Below the pieces are notes generated by a model, which was not told the DNA's origin, ran no database searches, and worked only from the letters and a program-made list of their open reading frames with translations. From positions 72,146,719 to 72,210,718 of the forward strand of contig CM074179.1 in NCBI GenBank assembly GCA_037179385.1: a stretch of 64,000 nucleotides of DNA. The letters are read 5' to 3'. The stretch comes from Holothuria scabra (taxonomy: Eukaryota > Echinodermata > Holothuroidea > Aspidochirotida > Holothuriidae). Every line of letters begins with the position of its first letter. Position 1 is the first letter of the stretch. This document shows, piece after piece, positions 1 through 11,810 of this stretch. A program made the translations under genes and the position numbers.

Positions 1-1826
1 GTTGTTTATAGAATAAAGTTCAAACTTCTCCTTCTAGTGTACAAATGATAGTGTGAGCAGGCTTCCTCTTATCTTCGTGGTATATGTATTGTTAAGTCTC
101 CTTCTTACAACTTCAGAAGGTCTACTCGTAGCAAGACAAGCCTGGTTGTTATTTTGTGAGACATAGAAATTTGGGTTGAAGGGCGTTTGCTTTTAGTGGC
201 CCTAAGTTGTGGAATTTCCTCCTTCTTAGTGTTGGAGAGTCTGTATCTCTTAAGTTGTTTTAGGTAATTAAATTTGAAAACGTATTTTTTATCCTGACTT
301 TTCTTAAGGTGTTTTAAAACGCAATTGAACGTTTTATGGTAGTGCGTTATTGAAGTAAACGTAATAATAATAACATAATAATAACCACTGAAGTATGGAA
401 AACAAGTGAACAGTGAGCCACAACTGGAAAAAGGACATGGGCACCCCCCCCCCACCACCCCCGCGCTTAAACCAGTTGGTTAAAAACTGGGCGTTATATA
501 TAAAACTCCGTCAAACCAAACTCTTCAGTTATCAGAATAGATCACGACTACCAATCACACTGACCACTATGCTAAACAAGGCATTGTGTTTACATCTTCA
601 TGACTACACTCATAATTTACCTGTCAGAAAATTCGTGAAATAGGTATGGTGGTCACAAGAAAGTCAACAACCAGACTTCAAATTTCTCTTAGTAGGCCAA
701 CTTGTTCGCATGTGGGCGATGATATTATGTTTACAAGGTTGAACTCAGTGGGCAACTGTTATGACGACCCAAAGTGTCACGAAAGTTGAAAACCAAAAAC
801 CTTTTCGGAAAGGGTCCGCTACGCTTACGCCCTAACAATGCTGCCAGTTACTTTCTCATACTAGAGTAATATAATTAGCGATCAGACAAAACTGCTAGCC
901 TGCCAAGAAGAGATTTAATTCATGAAGTTATTAGGAAAGGCGTTGCAGAAATGATTACACAATCAAGAATACGAAGGTGCAACTATCATGCAGTTTAATT
1001 GTAATACGCAATCGCTATTCATCTGTTTAAACGATTACAATTTTCAACTGAAAATTCCTTATTTTTGAAGGAAATGACGCTGAAGAAAATCTGCAATACT
1101 ATTAATAAAGTTACACATACCAAATCGTCTTTTGTCGGGTGCTCACTTGCTGTTGGTGGGCAGTTCTTGATCACAGGTTAATATTGGTTACCTGTAGAGA
1201 TTATAACAATCTAACCTCAGCACTATATCATAACAATGTTCCTTTTACAAACCGCAACCAACACTATGCATTTGGCATGAGTGTTCACTGTAAGCTGAGC
1301 TATTTCGCAATCTGGGAATCCCGTATTTCACAATCATTCCCTCCACGCGTTAGTGCACAAATGTTGGCTTATTCCCAGTTAATGAAGCACCCCCTCGCTC
1401 TCTACGTGAAGTGTCTACAATAGATTGAATTGAACGTAATGAGTGGCTGAGCTGCCTTGAAATGTCTAGATGACATCTGTGCAATGTGCATGACGTCATG
1501 GACGTACATGCTTGTTATTGTCATGAGAAAGTTATTTCATTGTTTCTTGATTCTCGTTGAGTGTTTTGCTCTACATTTATATCATCATGTAGTGTGAATC
1601 AGGTACACGGGAGCGATGCCTCTTGGGTACGCTTGGTAGGAAAATTGCTCGAAACAAGACCGCAAACTATGATTGTTATTTTTTATGAAAGTAAATATGA
1701 TGTTATTGTTTTGTACAATACGACTTGGGTAAGTCAAACCATTGAGAAGCACGGGTTGGTAACTTAAAACGTCTTGTATGTAGGGTACACACAAATCATT
1801 GAGAATTTTAAAAAAATTAAAAATTT

Positions 1827-1843
1827 TCGCGCGCTCCGCGCGA
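1827..1843. repeat. Perfect GC hairpin TCGCGCG-CTC-CGCGCGA
   Basis: Two perfect 7-base arms (1827-1833 and 1837-1843) separated by CTC, in otherwise very AT-rich DNA (A/T runs directly upstream). The sharp composition change suggests the end or core of a small repeat rather than chance, but no partner copy occurs in the window. Confidence 0.6.
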
Positions 1844-3032
1844 TATCATCTTTCATTGTGCTTTGGTTAATGGTTACAGATGGATTGGTTTTATGAAGGT
1901 TTAGCTTAACAATGAGGACCTAGCCTTACTTAATTATTATGGCCTCATATGCAATGCCAGCTCAGGACAAGAGAAACGTACTATAAGGATTTGCGTCTGC
2001 ACAAGGGGGTTAACACAGTTTTGAGGGTTCGGAATAACTTTTGGAAGAAATTGAAATTGCTGGCATGTAAAGAAAAGCTTCCACTTTTCAATGGAGCAGA
2101 AAATATTAAAGCAGTTGTTGGGAAATAATGCACCGGCTCTGCTGCAGTACACCCTTTCCATTTATGTCTTTCCTGGGTTGAAACCCATCGGGCATTTTTT
2201 AGAATAATTTTGTATGTGTTTTGTGTTGCAAGATTGCGTTTTCAAGATTGCTGCCTAACTACTGGTGTAGTGTAGGCAGCCCAAAGAAAGGGGGATTGAC
2301 CGGCTTCGGAAAATTGAAGTAATTTATCAACAACCCTGCGTTGAGAATTATATTTCTTGTTTAAATCTGAGCCGATTGTGCTTGTGGTGCAACTTTTTGG
2401 ATGAATTCGGGACAAATTTGTGACTATTCGAAAACGTTTAAGAAGGAGGACCTAAATCTCCGGATGGTTCTTGGGCCCTTTGGTCGACAATGTATTCTGG
2501 AATTGTGTGACATGTTATCTTCCGCAATTAATCTGGTAAGTTTCATAGTTACCTAGATCGTAATTGGAAGTACACAGAAAACCATCTCTTCCCAAGTGTA
2601 GGTTTCTTTAAGCAGCCGAAATCCAAAATTGTGTGAAGTCATCAGTGCTTTAATTTATATCGGTTACCCGAGGTGAGATTTCCGACTAATAACTTGTGTT
2701 AATTGCAATACCATGGTATTACGAGTAGGTCGGTCTATCATATTCGTAGAGTACATGTTAATACTAAAAATACGTTTCTTTGTCAACTTGCTGCCATCTT
2801 GGTTTATTAAGCCACCCCACTACATGATTTGAAACTCAATAACTCAAAAGCGTGAATGAAACTTTCTTCATGTGCCTAATTAAATTACGAAACTCATGAA
2901 TTTACCAAAAATTTATCTCCAGTGCAACTGCTGTATTGCTTTTTTTGAAATATAATTCAGATTATTTTAACTGTGCTTAGTATTCGAACAAAATTCGCAA
3001 TGTGTATTAGTACAATAAATTCGAGTGTTTGC

Positions 3033-3310
3033 TCCCAACTTCTTTAATGGTCCTGGGTATGATTTTGAACTGCATCTACATAGGACGAGGAAGTCGTGTG
3101 TGGCGAGTATTCTGTTCCAGACTATGGCCTATAACAGGCACACAAAAGACCGCTTTTACTCATCCTACGACTGGCGGGTTGTCGGCGCCACAAACCGAAC
3201 AAGCCCCTCTATGGTTGGTCCCTGCGGGCTGGGGCATGTGGAATATGCCTACGGTATTCCCGGCCTGTCGTAAAAGACGACTGACTGGAAACCAAATTTG
3301 AAATTGAACC
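3033..3310 (+). repeat. Possible dispersed repeat with CCTGTCGTAAAAGACGAC motif
   Basis: This segment is more GC-rich than its surroundings and ends in a motif (about 3264-3284) of the form CCTGTCGTAAAAGACGACTG, which contains a small hairpin (GTCGT/ACGAC). I recall closely similar motifs recurring in non-coding repeats of many invertebrate genomes, but I cannot name the family. The overlapping frames of 82 and 90 residues here are not convincing proteins. Only one copy is present in the window, so repeat status is inferred. Confidence 0.3.
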
Positions 3311-4330
3311 TTACTTGAAAATAAATTTAAACTTTGAACTTGTTTTGCAGTTGACTGTCACTATTTAACACATTCGTGTTGGTGCGTCGTTAAATCTTAT
3401 TTAACTAACCCAGCCTCGTTAATGCAACTCGTTTCATTAAAAAAAATACGTTGTGTAACCTCTAGGCTATATCATGTGAGAGAAAGCTCTTACATGATAA
3501 AGCTCAGACGTTATGCGTAGAAATGACAGATCATTTTTATGAAACGTCAGTAAATTGTGAATACTTTCATGGGTTGAACTATTTTTTAAAACGAATTTAT
3601 TCAAGGAGATGCCCCTGCTTTCATTCGTTGTGGACTGAAGTTTAAGTGTATACTTTATGACCAAGTCAGTTGGTTACATTTTAATCATGATAACAGAAAC
3701 AGTTAAATACGTCAATGTATAATTTATCTGTGATTCTTGTGCTTTATTGATAACTGTACTCTTTCCAATGGTCTTAGTCGTTAGATTTAAAAATTAAATG
3801 TAGGTTCGTTGGTGTTTAGTTGAGTAGTTTCATAAATACTATGTGGTAAGCAGGACTAAGGTCTATAGAACTACTAATGTCTATAATGAAACCGTGCGTA
3901 AAGCGTTAAGGCGAAACTGCTCTAAGCTTAAAGGTTGCGTCTCTCCTGAAAATCGCGTTGTTGTTGAAAAGTCGACCATGGGAAAATAAAAAGGGCAAAC
4001 TAACTCTTCCCCTTATGGTATACAATACAATATTTGTAGAGGATAACGTAAACATACCGTAAGGTCCTTTTTAATTTACAAATTATGTGCAATTATTTTA
4101 ATGTTGTGAATCATACGGACACGTATCCATCTAAACAAGCTCTGAGGAGACAAAAGGCGAAAAACTGTTTCTAACATTGCCACATTTTTATTAAAACTAC
4201 GAAAATTTTCAGAGTTACATGAAATTCCTTCAGTGTATAGCCTAACAACTTGTCTACATGTATCCGGCAACAAAATGTTGAGCCATTAAAATACCTTTTA
4301 TTCAAACCCCCCAAAAAAGAAATTTATGTT

Positions 4331-4336
4331 TTATTG
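4331..4336 (-). promoter_or_regulatory. Polyadenylation signal AATAAA for the 4355-5239 exon
   Basis: The minus strand reads AATAAA about 19 nt downstream of the stop codon that closes the frame at 4355. A canonical signal this close to the stop supports 4355-5239 being a 3'-terminal exon. Confidence 0.5.
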
Positions 4337-4354
4337 TCATAGCTTACATTTGCC

Positions 4355-5239
4355 TTAAAGTTCAGATGAAAATTCCGATCCATCCTCAAACCCTAAAAGA
4401 CCCTCAAAAGCGTTCGTGTGTTTTAGTTGTTTGTTTCTTCGCTTAAGGTTTTCATTCTCACTACGAATTTTTTTTATTTCCTGTTCCATCCCTATAAGAT
4501 GGTTCTTACAAATCACTAGCTGTTTGGAATGTGCAGCTTGTATTTTCTCCGATTTCGAGTAAAGTGCCCTTATTAAGTTAGCCAAGGAGTTGCAGTCACA
4601 TTCCTTCGAATCAGATATGCTTTCGTAATCGAAGAGAAACCATTTAGATGATATGACAGGGAGTGACCTGTTCATCCGTTTCATTGTCCCAGTGTGTTCT
4701 CTCGGAAGGCTGTTCTGTATTCCCTCCAGTTCCGAGTTTATGCTGCTAATAACATCAGACAGTGATTCGCCTCTACACAACTCGGATTCACGTACGCTTT
4801 CCAAATCTGAAGCAAAATATTCAGGTGATTTGTCATGATTCAGCTTTGTACAGCGTTCCTTTGATCCAGGATGACATCTTGGGAGGCTTTGTCCCCCTGT
4901 AAGAATATTAGATAAGTAACTTACGTTACACAGCTTTACAACTCTGACAGGAGCTGCAGTTAAGTCAGGTACCGTGTAGGTGTCGCTTTCTTTAGCTTTC
5001 TTTATTATTATCCCTTTTTTCATTTGTGGATGTTTATAGGTCTCAGTTGGCTCTGACCACAGACATTGCAGGCTCGCCCTTTTCAACAAAGATTTTTTAC
5101 AAAGATTAAAAAATGTGAATTTGGTAAAACATCCCTTATATGTGCTATTTTGAGTCCCATGTATACACATAGAAACTACTGCGTTGTTCGTGAAGCTCCA
5201 GGTAAGCAAAGAAGTATGGGTCACAATCGAGAGCCCCAC
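4355..5239 (-). CDS. Coiled-coil protein with internal Cys-Ser-Leu repeat, probable terminal exon
   Basis: A 294-codon open frame, by far the longest in the first 28 kb. The last 50 residues are a charged coiled coil (about 249-273, pattern QEIKKIRSENENLKRRNKQL). Residues about 145-180 and 204-241 are an internal repeat: D-x-E-S ... S-x-x-C-x-x-x-S-L-x-[ND]-[LV]-I ... S-[KE]-x-E-x-I-Q. The second unit is matched again in the separate frame at 5993-6256, so the module is real sequence under duplication. The frame closes 19 nt before AATAAA. An acceptor-like TTCTTACAG ends at 4897 on this strand, so the exon may begin near 4896 (about residue 115), and the N-terminal part given here may be intron. 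I do not recognise the family; an adaptor or structural role would be a guess. Confidence 0.5.
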   Translation of the reverse strand: MGLSIVTHTSLLTWSFTNNAVVSMCIHGTQNSTYKGCFTKFTFFNLCKKSLLKRASLQCLWSEPTETYKHPQMKKGIIIKKAKESDTYTVPDLTAAPVRVVKLCNVSYLSNILTGGQSLPRCHPGSKERCTKLNHDKSPEYFASDLESVRESELCRGESLSDVISSINSELEGIQNSLPREHTGTMKRMNRSLPVISSKWFLFDYESISDSKECDCNSLANLIRALYSKSEKIQAAHSKQLVICKNHLIGMEQEIKKIRSENENLKRRNKQLKHTNAFEGLLGFEDGSEFSSEL

Positions 5240-5992
5240 TACTGGAAAAAATGCTAAGGCGCTGCTTCATTGCACCAGATGGGTGTCATGTTGAATCGTT
5301 AATAAACCTTGACATGTATAATCTGACCTAACCCGTACATTCAATAGGGGCGTCATAAGCTTACACCAATGGCAAAAGGAATCTACGTCGACTAGTTTCC
5401 TAATTGACCGATTGCATGGATTAAGTTTTCGGAGAAAAATAAATTAAATCTTCAGCGACTTTTATATAATATGGTACAGTTGCATCGAGTTATTAAACGA
5501 CGAATTCACAGGGAGCTTTTATTCATTTTCATTTGGCAAAGTAATCCACAGATCAACCAGAAATTGAACGGTAACTTTCAAACGATCGATTTCATCATCT
5601 GTAATATGATGAAGCTTTAGCTTTTGTTCCACGTCATCAGTTAGTCGCCCCCCCCCCCCAAAAAAAAAAAAAAAACCGAACCACGAGAAAAGCGCTTTGT
5701 TTTCGCATTTGCGATGTGCCTGGAAAAAGTTTTTACAGCAACGTCTCCTTTTGCAGTTAATTTGCACCTACACACTTCAGATATTCCGTACCACCATTAC
5801 AAACCTTATTTTCCAAATACAATAAGGCCCGAGACTTTGCAAGTATTTTTCACTGAATGAGTTACGACTTTAAACCTTAAAAATTGTACTCTGCCTTTCT
5901 GAAGCAAAACAGATGGTTAAATCCGTTTATTTTGATGTTTTAATTGCTATCCATTGGAAGGCCTTCAGTTTCTTCCACTGTCTTAATTTATT

Positions 5993-6256
5993 TTACAATA
6001 CAAAATTCTTACACATTGCAAGCTGTTCACAAAGTGCGGTCTGCATTCTCTCTGATTTCGAGTAAATTTTTCTCATAAGGTGGGTCAAAGAGTTGTCGTC
6101 ACATTTCTTGGAATTGGTTACCCTTTCCGAATTTGAAGAACACCATTTGGTTGATATGAAAGGGTGGGATTGGTTCAGGTTTGTCCAATGTGTCACCGAC
6201 TCACGTTGTTTTCTTTGAACGCATTTTTCCTCTACGAAGAGATAATTTTGAGACAT
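5993..6256 (-). CDS. Partial paralogue of the 4355-5239 exon
   Basis: An 87-codon frame whose residues about 29-87 align with residues about 190-247 of the protein at 4355-5239: shared NxSxPxIS[ST]KW, then S-x-K-x-C-D-x-N-S-L, then [IY]YSKSE[KR][IM]Q and QL[AV][IM]CKN. It stops just where the upstream paralogue enters its coiled coil, so that tail is missing. An AATAAA (complement of 5987-5992) abuts the stop. An acceptor-like CTCTTCGTAG lies inside the frame near 6235, so the true exon start may be there. It may be a short second gene, an alternative last exon of the same gene, or a decaying duplicate. The two copies lie in the same orientation about 0.8 kb apart, which points to a local tandem duplication. 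Confidence 0.4.
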   Translation of the reverse strand: MSQNYLFVEEKCVQRKQRESVTHWTNLNQSHPFISTKWCSSNSERVTNSKKCDDNSLTHLMRKIYSKSERMQTALCEQLAMCKNFVL

Positions 6257-7477
6257 AGAAACACGTTACTAACATGCTTGCATTATCCATTTAAAGGTCT
6301 AGTGAATGCTGCAAATAAGAGGTACCGCTGGTTTTTTCTTACAATTTGCACATTGTAACATTATTATCCTCATGGATGGTCAGCCATTATTGATTATTTC
6401 AACACGGTAGGCCATAAAACCCAAGATTTTTTGCTTATAGAACAAAAAAGTATCAGTCCTTTCATCTTAAACAATTTCGTCTACTACCACTTCCCAAGGT
6501 ATAATGTGATCGCACCTATAACCTTGTCTTCGAAGAGAAAAATGAAATAAAAATAGAAAACCAAACAAAATAAATCAGTTTTTCACAAATAATGCAATCT
6601 TCATGGAATCTCGATCGATAACGAACTCTTGGAGTCTTCGCCGTGTTCGTTTTTAAACAAAATTGTCTATATGAGTGACTCCCTTGAGTGTGCATCGAGG
6701 GCGATACTGCAAAAAGATCTCGGATCTTTTGTTGTAGGCGGTGGGGTAGCGGTGATGGACTATTGCAAGTTTTTAGCTTGATAAAGGTTGCTAAAACACA
6801 TTGGTTACATTTGACCAATATTGTTGTCAAAGATCAACCAACCTTTCTCTTGTTAATTGACCAGGACATACGGGGTAAATGAACTTTACATTGGTACAAT
6901 TGGGGAATTTTTTGAATTGTGGTCAAATATAACATTTATATTGTAAATTTAACCAGACTTCTTGGGTTATTTTAACAATGATACCACTTAAGCCTAACCA
7001 GGTTGTTTAAGAGTGTAAAAAGGTTAGAGTGGAAAGGTTCTTCTATGTTTTTGAATGGTCTAGTAAGTGCGATCGAGTTGAAAATACACGTATGCGAAAC
7101 TAAGTTAAGACAAAGGACGTATTTTAGGCTTTTGGGGGGTGTACTAGATTAAAAGATGCCCTGTGGTTATTGTTCCTTTTCCTGAAGGGGCCGACGCACA
7201 TAAGCAGTCAGTATTGTATCAAACACTTATAAGCACACATACAGAACTTCGAAGTAGTATATTTTAGACCAGAAGCAAAATGCGTTGGCGGTTTATGAAC
7301 CAGGTAACAGTAGGCCTTTCGAGCAAAAGCAGAAGAGGTGAGTTACCTGGTATGTTATCTTGTGGCAGCCTGACGTATATTATCCGTTTCGTCTGAGCCT
7401 GGGAAAGTTTTCTTAAATAGCGATCATGTTTTAGTCGTATCTTTTTTAGGAAAATTTTTATAGTGTGTTTAGCATAC
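6257..7477. other. Non-coding stretch, nothing supported
   Basis: AT-rich, with no open frame showing protein-like composition. The 104-residue minus frame at 6516-6830 has no recognisable domain or homologue within the window. Confidence 0.5.
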
Positions 7478-8366
7478 TAGGCGGCTGAAACGGGGGACGG
7501 GTAGGGGGGCCTGGCCCCCAATATTTTTTATGAGATTTTGGGGGGCATGGCGACCCCAATAACTTAATGTCCCCCCAAAAAATCAGAAGTAATAAAACAA
7601 ATTTTAGTTGCTTTTATTACTTTTTGCTATTCTTAGGCTTAATTTTTACTTTTCAGAGTGCAAAAGTTGCAAAACTTCCGGGGACTGGCCCCCTGGACCC
7701 CACATTAACGATAACCTGTAAAGAGTTTACTTTTTCTCCCCAAACAGTTAAAACAAAACTTTTGGCAAGCTATTTTTTCTTTCAAATTGGGCCTTCTAAA
7801 CAAACTGAGCGAGGGACATGTCCCCAGTCCCCTTATTGGCCCCAATGACGCACATTTGCCCCATTAATGTTTTTCTTTTAAGGAATTGTTAGAGCTTCTC
7901 TCCATTGATAAAATGTCCCAAAGCATTTTGGATCTCTAAAAAATGCCTTGTCTCAAATTCTCAATCACATGTTCAATTTTGAGTAGCTTCAATATTTTGG
8001 GTTTTTCCCCTAAAATGACTGTAAAGTATGCTTCTCCTTAATCAAATGCTATAGTACTTCCCGATTCCTTTCTCGTCCCTTACCGTACCCACTCCTGCAT
8101 TAAATTCATGTTTAGAATCCCTATATTGAATACGGTATTCAACCATTTTGGAGCCGTTCAAATCACTGAAATCCTTGAGGTTCGGGGGCTTTTAGCCCTG
8201 AACCCTCGCCCAAGCCCTGCCCCTGGACCCCATCAGGGACCCTTAAGCGGGCCCTTGGACTCCACGCCGATAGGTTTTTGGGCAAACCTGGACGCCTTAC
8301 GGCGTCACCATTATGTCGGCTGCCGAAAAATTGTGGCCCCCAATAAAAAATATCTTCCGCCGCCTA
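7478..8366. mobile_element. Non-autonomous TIR element, G/C-run-rich, related to the hAT-like element at 53123
   Basis: The ends are inverted: TAGGCGGC at 7478-7485 and GCCGCCTA at 8359-8366. Further in, the left end has CCCCCAATATTTTTTAT (about 7515-7532) and the right end has CCCCCAATAAAAAATAT (about 8338-8354), again inverted relative to each other. The internal segment TCCCCCCAAAAAATCAG (about 7570) recurs almost identically at about 53156 inside the hAT-like element with a target duplication, so the two belong to one family or share a module. The 93- and 113-residue frames inside are rich in Pro/Gly from G/C runs and are not genes. I could not find a clean target duplication. Confidence 0.55.
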
Positions 8367-9235
8367 TATGTAGACAAGGGGAATACGTATGTATTACGGA
8401 GAAGGGGGTTTCCTTGTTGTGTAATGAAGGTGAATGTGGCCTGACATAAGCGTTCTTCCTTCATGAGCATGGGCATGTTCGATGAGGAAATTGCATCTTT
8501 TCTCTGTTCCTATTTGAGTAAATGGGAGATTTAATATAATGTTATTTGTGATTCTTGTTTGTCAGAGGGATAAAACCAAAATATGATTTCATTTTGCTAC
8601 CTTAGAGTTATGATTGTTCTTTAGTTGCATTATTATTCTTTTCAGAACCATTTTTCTTTCGAGGTAGGCAAATCATGCTTGGCCACAAAGAAGACTTAAT
8701 TTGATGTTCATGTTATTATATGGGCACACACTTAATGATATCCAAAGGGCTACTACTGCTACGTCTGAAAAAACCATCAGGATTTTCTTCACTCTAAAAT
8801 TGGTACTAATAGAAGAAAGACCACTAAGGCATATCATTCCAGTAATGAAAACTTTCCCAGACACAAAGTACAAGCAAACGATGTTGAACTCAAACATTAA
8901 ACTTCTGAAACGCTCCAAGTCCTGATAGGTATTGACCTTGGGATCAATGTTTTCTATCGCGCATTATTTTAAGTATAATTTAATCTTTGTGTCATTTTTA
9001 AAATGAAAATATTATCATTTTTTGTAGAAGATTTATGAAATCATGAACACATAAAAGCAAATTAACAGTGCATCCGACAGTTTTGATAATGGTTAATTTC
9101 TTCCAATAAAATTAGACAAACCAGAATGCAAAAATGCATTGAGTTTTCGATGATCAATATATGTTCTATTCCATATTATGCCACATTGTCTTTTATCTTC
9201 TCTGTCACATGATGAACTAACATTGAGAAAAAGTA
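8367..9235. other. Non-coding stretch, nothing supported
   Basis: AT-rich sequence. Two opposite 74- and 81-codon frames at 8673-8925 overlap each other and show no domain. No repeat recognised. Confidence 0.5.
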
Positions 9236-10275
9236 ATTTTGTGATACCCAAGATGATTTTTGACCTCTACCAACAAAGAAAGGGTCTATTTTGGAACCGT
9301 AGCATTCCAAATACCAAATGAGAAATCTATCCAAGTTTCCTACTTTGACATGTCCTGCTAAAACAGTTTTCCAACTTTGACCTTTGGTGACCCCAGATAG
9401 TCTTTGGCACCAGAAAACTTTCGGCTTAGGAACTGTCACTTTATAATAATGCATACACATATCAATTAAGACATGTATCCAAGTTTCGCACGTTGGGATT
9501 GGTAAAAAAAGTTCTCATCATGACGCATGCACATAAGAAGCATGACTTAAAGTGTTCACAACGTTTTCATGGTTTGACCCATGGTGAACCCTGATGACCT
9601 TGAACCTCTACTATCACTATAAGGGCATTCCTTTCACAACAACACATCCAAAAGTCAAATATGAAATCTATCCAAGTTCCCTACCTTAAGATAAAGTGTA
9701 AACTAGGTTCAGAAATTGATCTCTGGTGACCCCAGATGATCTTTGACCTCCACCAAAATGGTAGTGATTGTCCTCCCACTACAATGCATCCACATACCAC
9801 GTATGAAACGTGTCCAAGTTTCCTTTTATGAGATATTGCGTAAACACGGTTTTCAGCTTTTGACCTCTGGTGACCCGATTTGAGCTTTGACCCCCACCAA
9901 AAACAACGGGGAACATTCCTCACTTAAACGTATCCACATACTAAATATGAAATATATCCCCGTTTCCTGTCTTGAGATATTGTGTTCACAAAGTTTACAG
10001 AGTTTGACCCTTGATAACCCCAGATGACCTTTTGAATCGAATTCAAACAATTGGGCCCATCTTCTTACTCCTACGTATCCACATACCAAATAAAACATTT
10101 ATTCACGTTTCCTATCTTGAGATGTTGTGTTAACGAGGGTTTCATCATTTGACCCCGGTGACCCGAGATGGCCTTGACCTCTGACAAATCAGAATCTTCC
10201 CCTAAAAATGAGGCATCTCTATGTACCATACTGTCAGACATCAATACCTTGAGATATCGTGTTAACGAGCGAATT
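9236..10275 (+). repeat. Diverged tandem repeat rich in TGACCT/TGACCC words
   Basis: At least six degenerate units of roughly 130-150 bp. Each runs approximately: TTTGACCTCTGGTGACCCCAG, ATGAxCTTTGACCTC, CACCAAAA, a variable block, CATCCACATACCAAATATGA, AA-TCTATCCAAGTTTCC, T-TTGAGATATTGTGT-AACA. Clear units lie at about 9560-9735, 9735-9870, 9870-10015 and 10015-10150. Divergence between units is high, so the array is old. The open frames on both strands are by-products of the repeat. It ends in a short (CA)-rich tract at 10283-10308. Confidence 0.75.
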
Positions 10276-10830
10276 GTCACAAACACACGTACACACACAA
10301 GCACACACTCATGGTTTCTCTTATCATCGAAACCAATAACAGAAACGTTAACTGATTTGAGTAATTACAGTATCTGTACGGAACGCCTCTGCTTCCAAAA
10401 ACACAAATACCCTAGCTAACATAATGTCCCGAAGCCCATTAAGGGATCTTGAGCAAGTAACAAACTTACCATCATGGACTAGTGAAACGTTTATATGGCA
10501 ATTCTGAAACACTTGATTCCCTTCTCCATAAATTTTTGTCGCAGCCTGTAAAGAAAAGGACGCGTCGATGTTTATGTCTGTATGAATAAGTTACTTAAAG
10601 CCGGCAACGAACCCACGTATGAGTAAATCAAACAATTGCCCATTCCCTCACAAAATAAAGACTCTCTCCCAGCCGCGAAATGTATCGTCTAGGAACACTT
10701 AGTAAAACTCGTAGTTTTGAATTAATGTCATTTCTTTGCCATTATGACATGAAACTTGCTATCGTACTCAAACCCACATATTTTTCAAAGGCTTGCGTAC
10801 ACTTTTCTCTTCGTACTTGTTGATAAAAAT

Positions 10831-11165
10831 TATATCACTAGAATGGACAATAGGGGGAAATTTGTGTATCACAAATGTTTGGGCGAAATTTAAAACAGAA
10901 GTATGCATAAGTGTAAATTTCTGCTTCAAGTGAAAAGATTTACATGAACGTAAGGTCAATGGACCACTTAACGTACTCGTTATCAGATACTTGTTCATAA
11001 TTTGGTCAACATTGAAGTTATTGCGTTCATTACATACCGCCATATCCATTTTATCATACCTTAGAGTAGCGCATTACCACTAAATCAGTAAAAGACATTT
11101 TCCCCTAACGAAAAGTATCTCCTAGCGTTGAGTTTTTGGAAAAATATTTCCCCCATTCCCCCTCC
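10831..11165 (+). repeat. Dispersed repeat R1, copy A (diverged)
   Basis: Homologous to 11297-11640 and 49044-49326. Shared landmarks in order: ATCACTAGAATGGACAATAG (start), GGAAATTTGT-TATC, GGCGAAATT, ACATGAACGTAAG, TCAATGGACCA, TAATTTGGTCAACATTGAAG, TTTTCCCCTAACG, TCCCCCATTCCCC. The most diverged of the four copies; it has no coding potential. Confidence 0.7.
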
Positions 11166-11189
11166 ACAGTAAGGTTTATGAATTAATAC

Positions 11190-11242
11190 ATGTATATATA
11201 TATATTTATAAATATATATATATATATATAAATATATATATA

Positions 11243-11296
<54 letters not shown>
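11190..11296. repeat. (TA)n microsatellite
   Basis: Nearly pure TA dinucleotides with occasional A/T interruptions, ending directly at the left edge of R1 copy B. Confidence 0.95.
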
Positions 11297-11298
<2 letters not shown>

Positions 11299-11640
11299 AC
11301 TAGATTGAACACTAGGAGGAAATTTGTATATCTTGATACGTTTAGGCTAGATTAAAAACAAAATAATAAATACATAACTTTATATTTCGCCTTTCAGGAA
11401 AGACATATACATGTACGTATATTCAATAGTCCATTAGTTGTACGTGTTAACACATAGGCGTCCGTAATTAGGTCAACATTGGAGAAATAAGGTATATTAC
11501 GTGCCCCAGTTAGTCTTTTACTATACACTAACGTAATCCTATAAAAACAGTGTGTGAAACGTTAAGGGGAACGTAAATTTTTCCCCTAACGGTAATTTCC
11601 CCCTAACGTTGATATTTTGCCCCAAAATTTCCCCTTATTC
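11297..11640 (+). repeat. Dispersed repeat R1, copy B
   Basis: Begins CCACTAGATTGAACACTAGG directly after a (TA)n tract. It matches 49044-49326 through TTTGTATATCTTGATACGTT, ATTTCGCCTTTC, ATAGGCGTCCGTAATT and CAGTGTGTGAAACGTTAAGG. It continues past the point where the 49044 copy is interrupted, into TTCCCCTAACG and TTTCCCC repeats. No open frame. Confidence 0.85.
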
Positions 11641-11664
11641 CACAATTAGGTATAAATATATCGA

Positions 11665-11810
<146 letters not shown>

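Larger units (their letters stand above)
1..4330. other. Non-coding stretch, no convincing gene
   Basis: AT-rich sequence with only short open frames that lack domain-like composition. It contains a small GC hairpin at 1827-1843 and a possible dispersed repeat at about 3033-3310, both listed separately. A C-run lies at about 444-453. I see no promoter, RNA gene or exon I can support here. Confidence 0.6.

Noticed and set aside
8108..8449. 113-residue plus frame rich in Pro
   Set aside because: Lies inside the TIR element at 7478-8366 and derives from its G/C runs.
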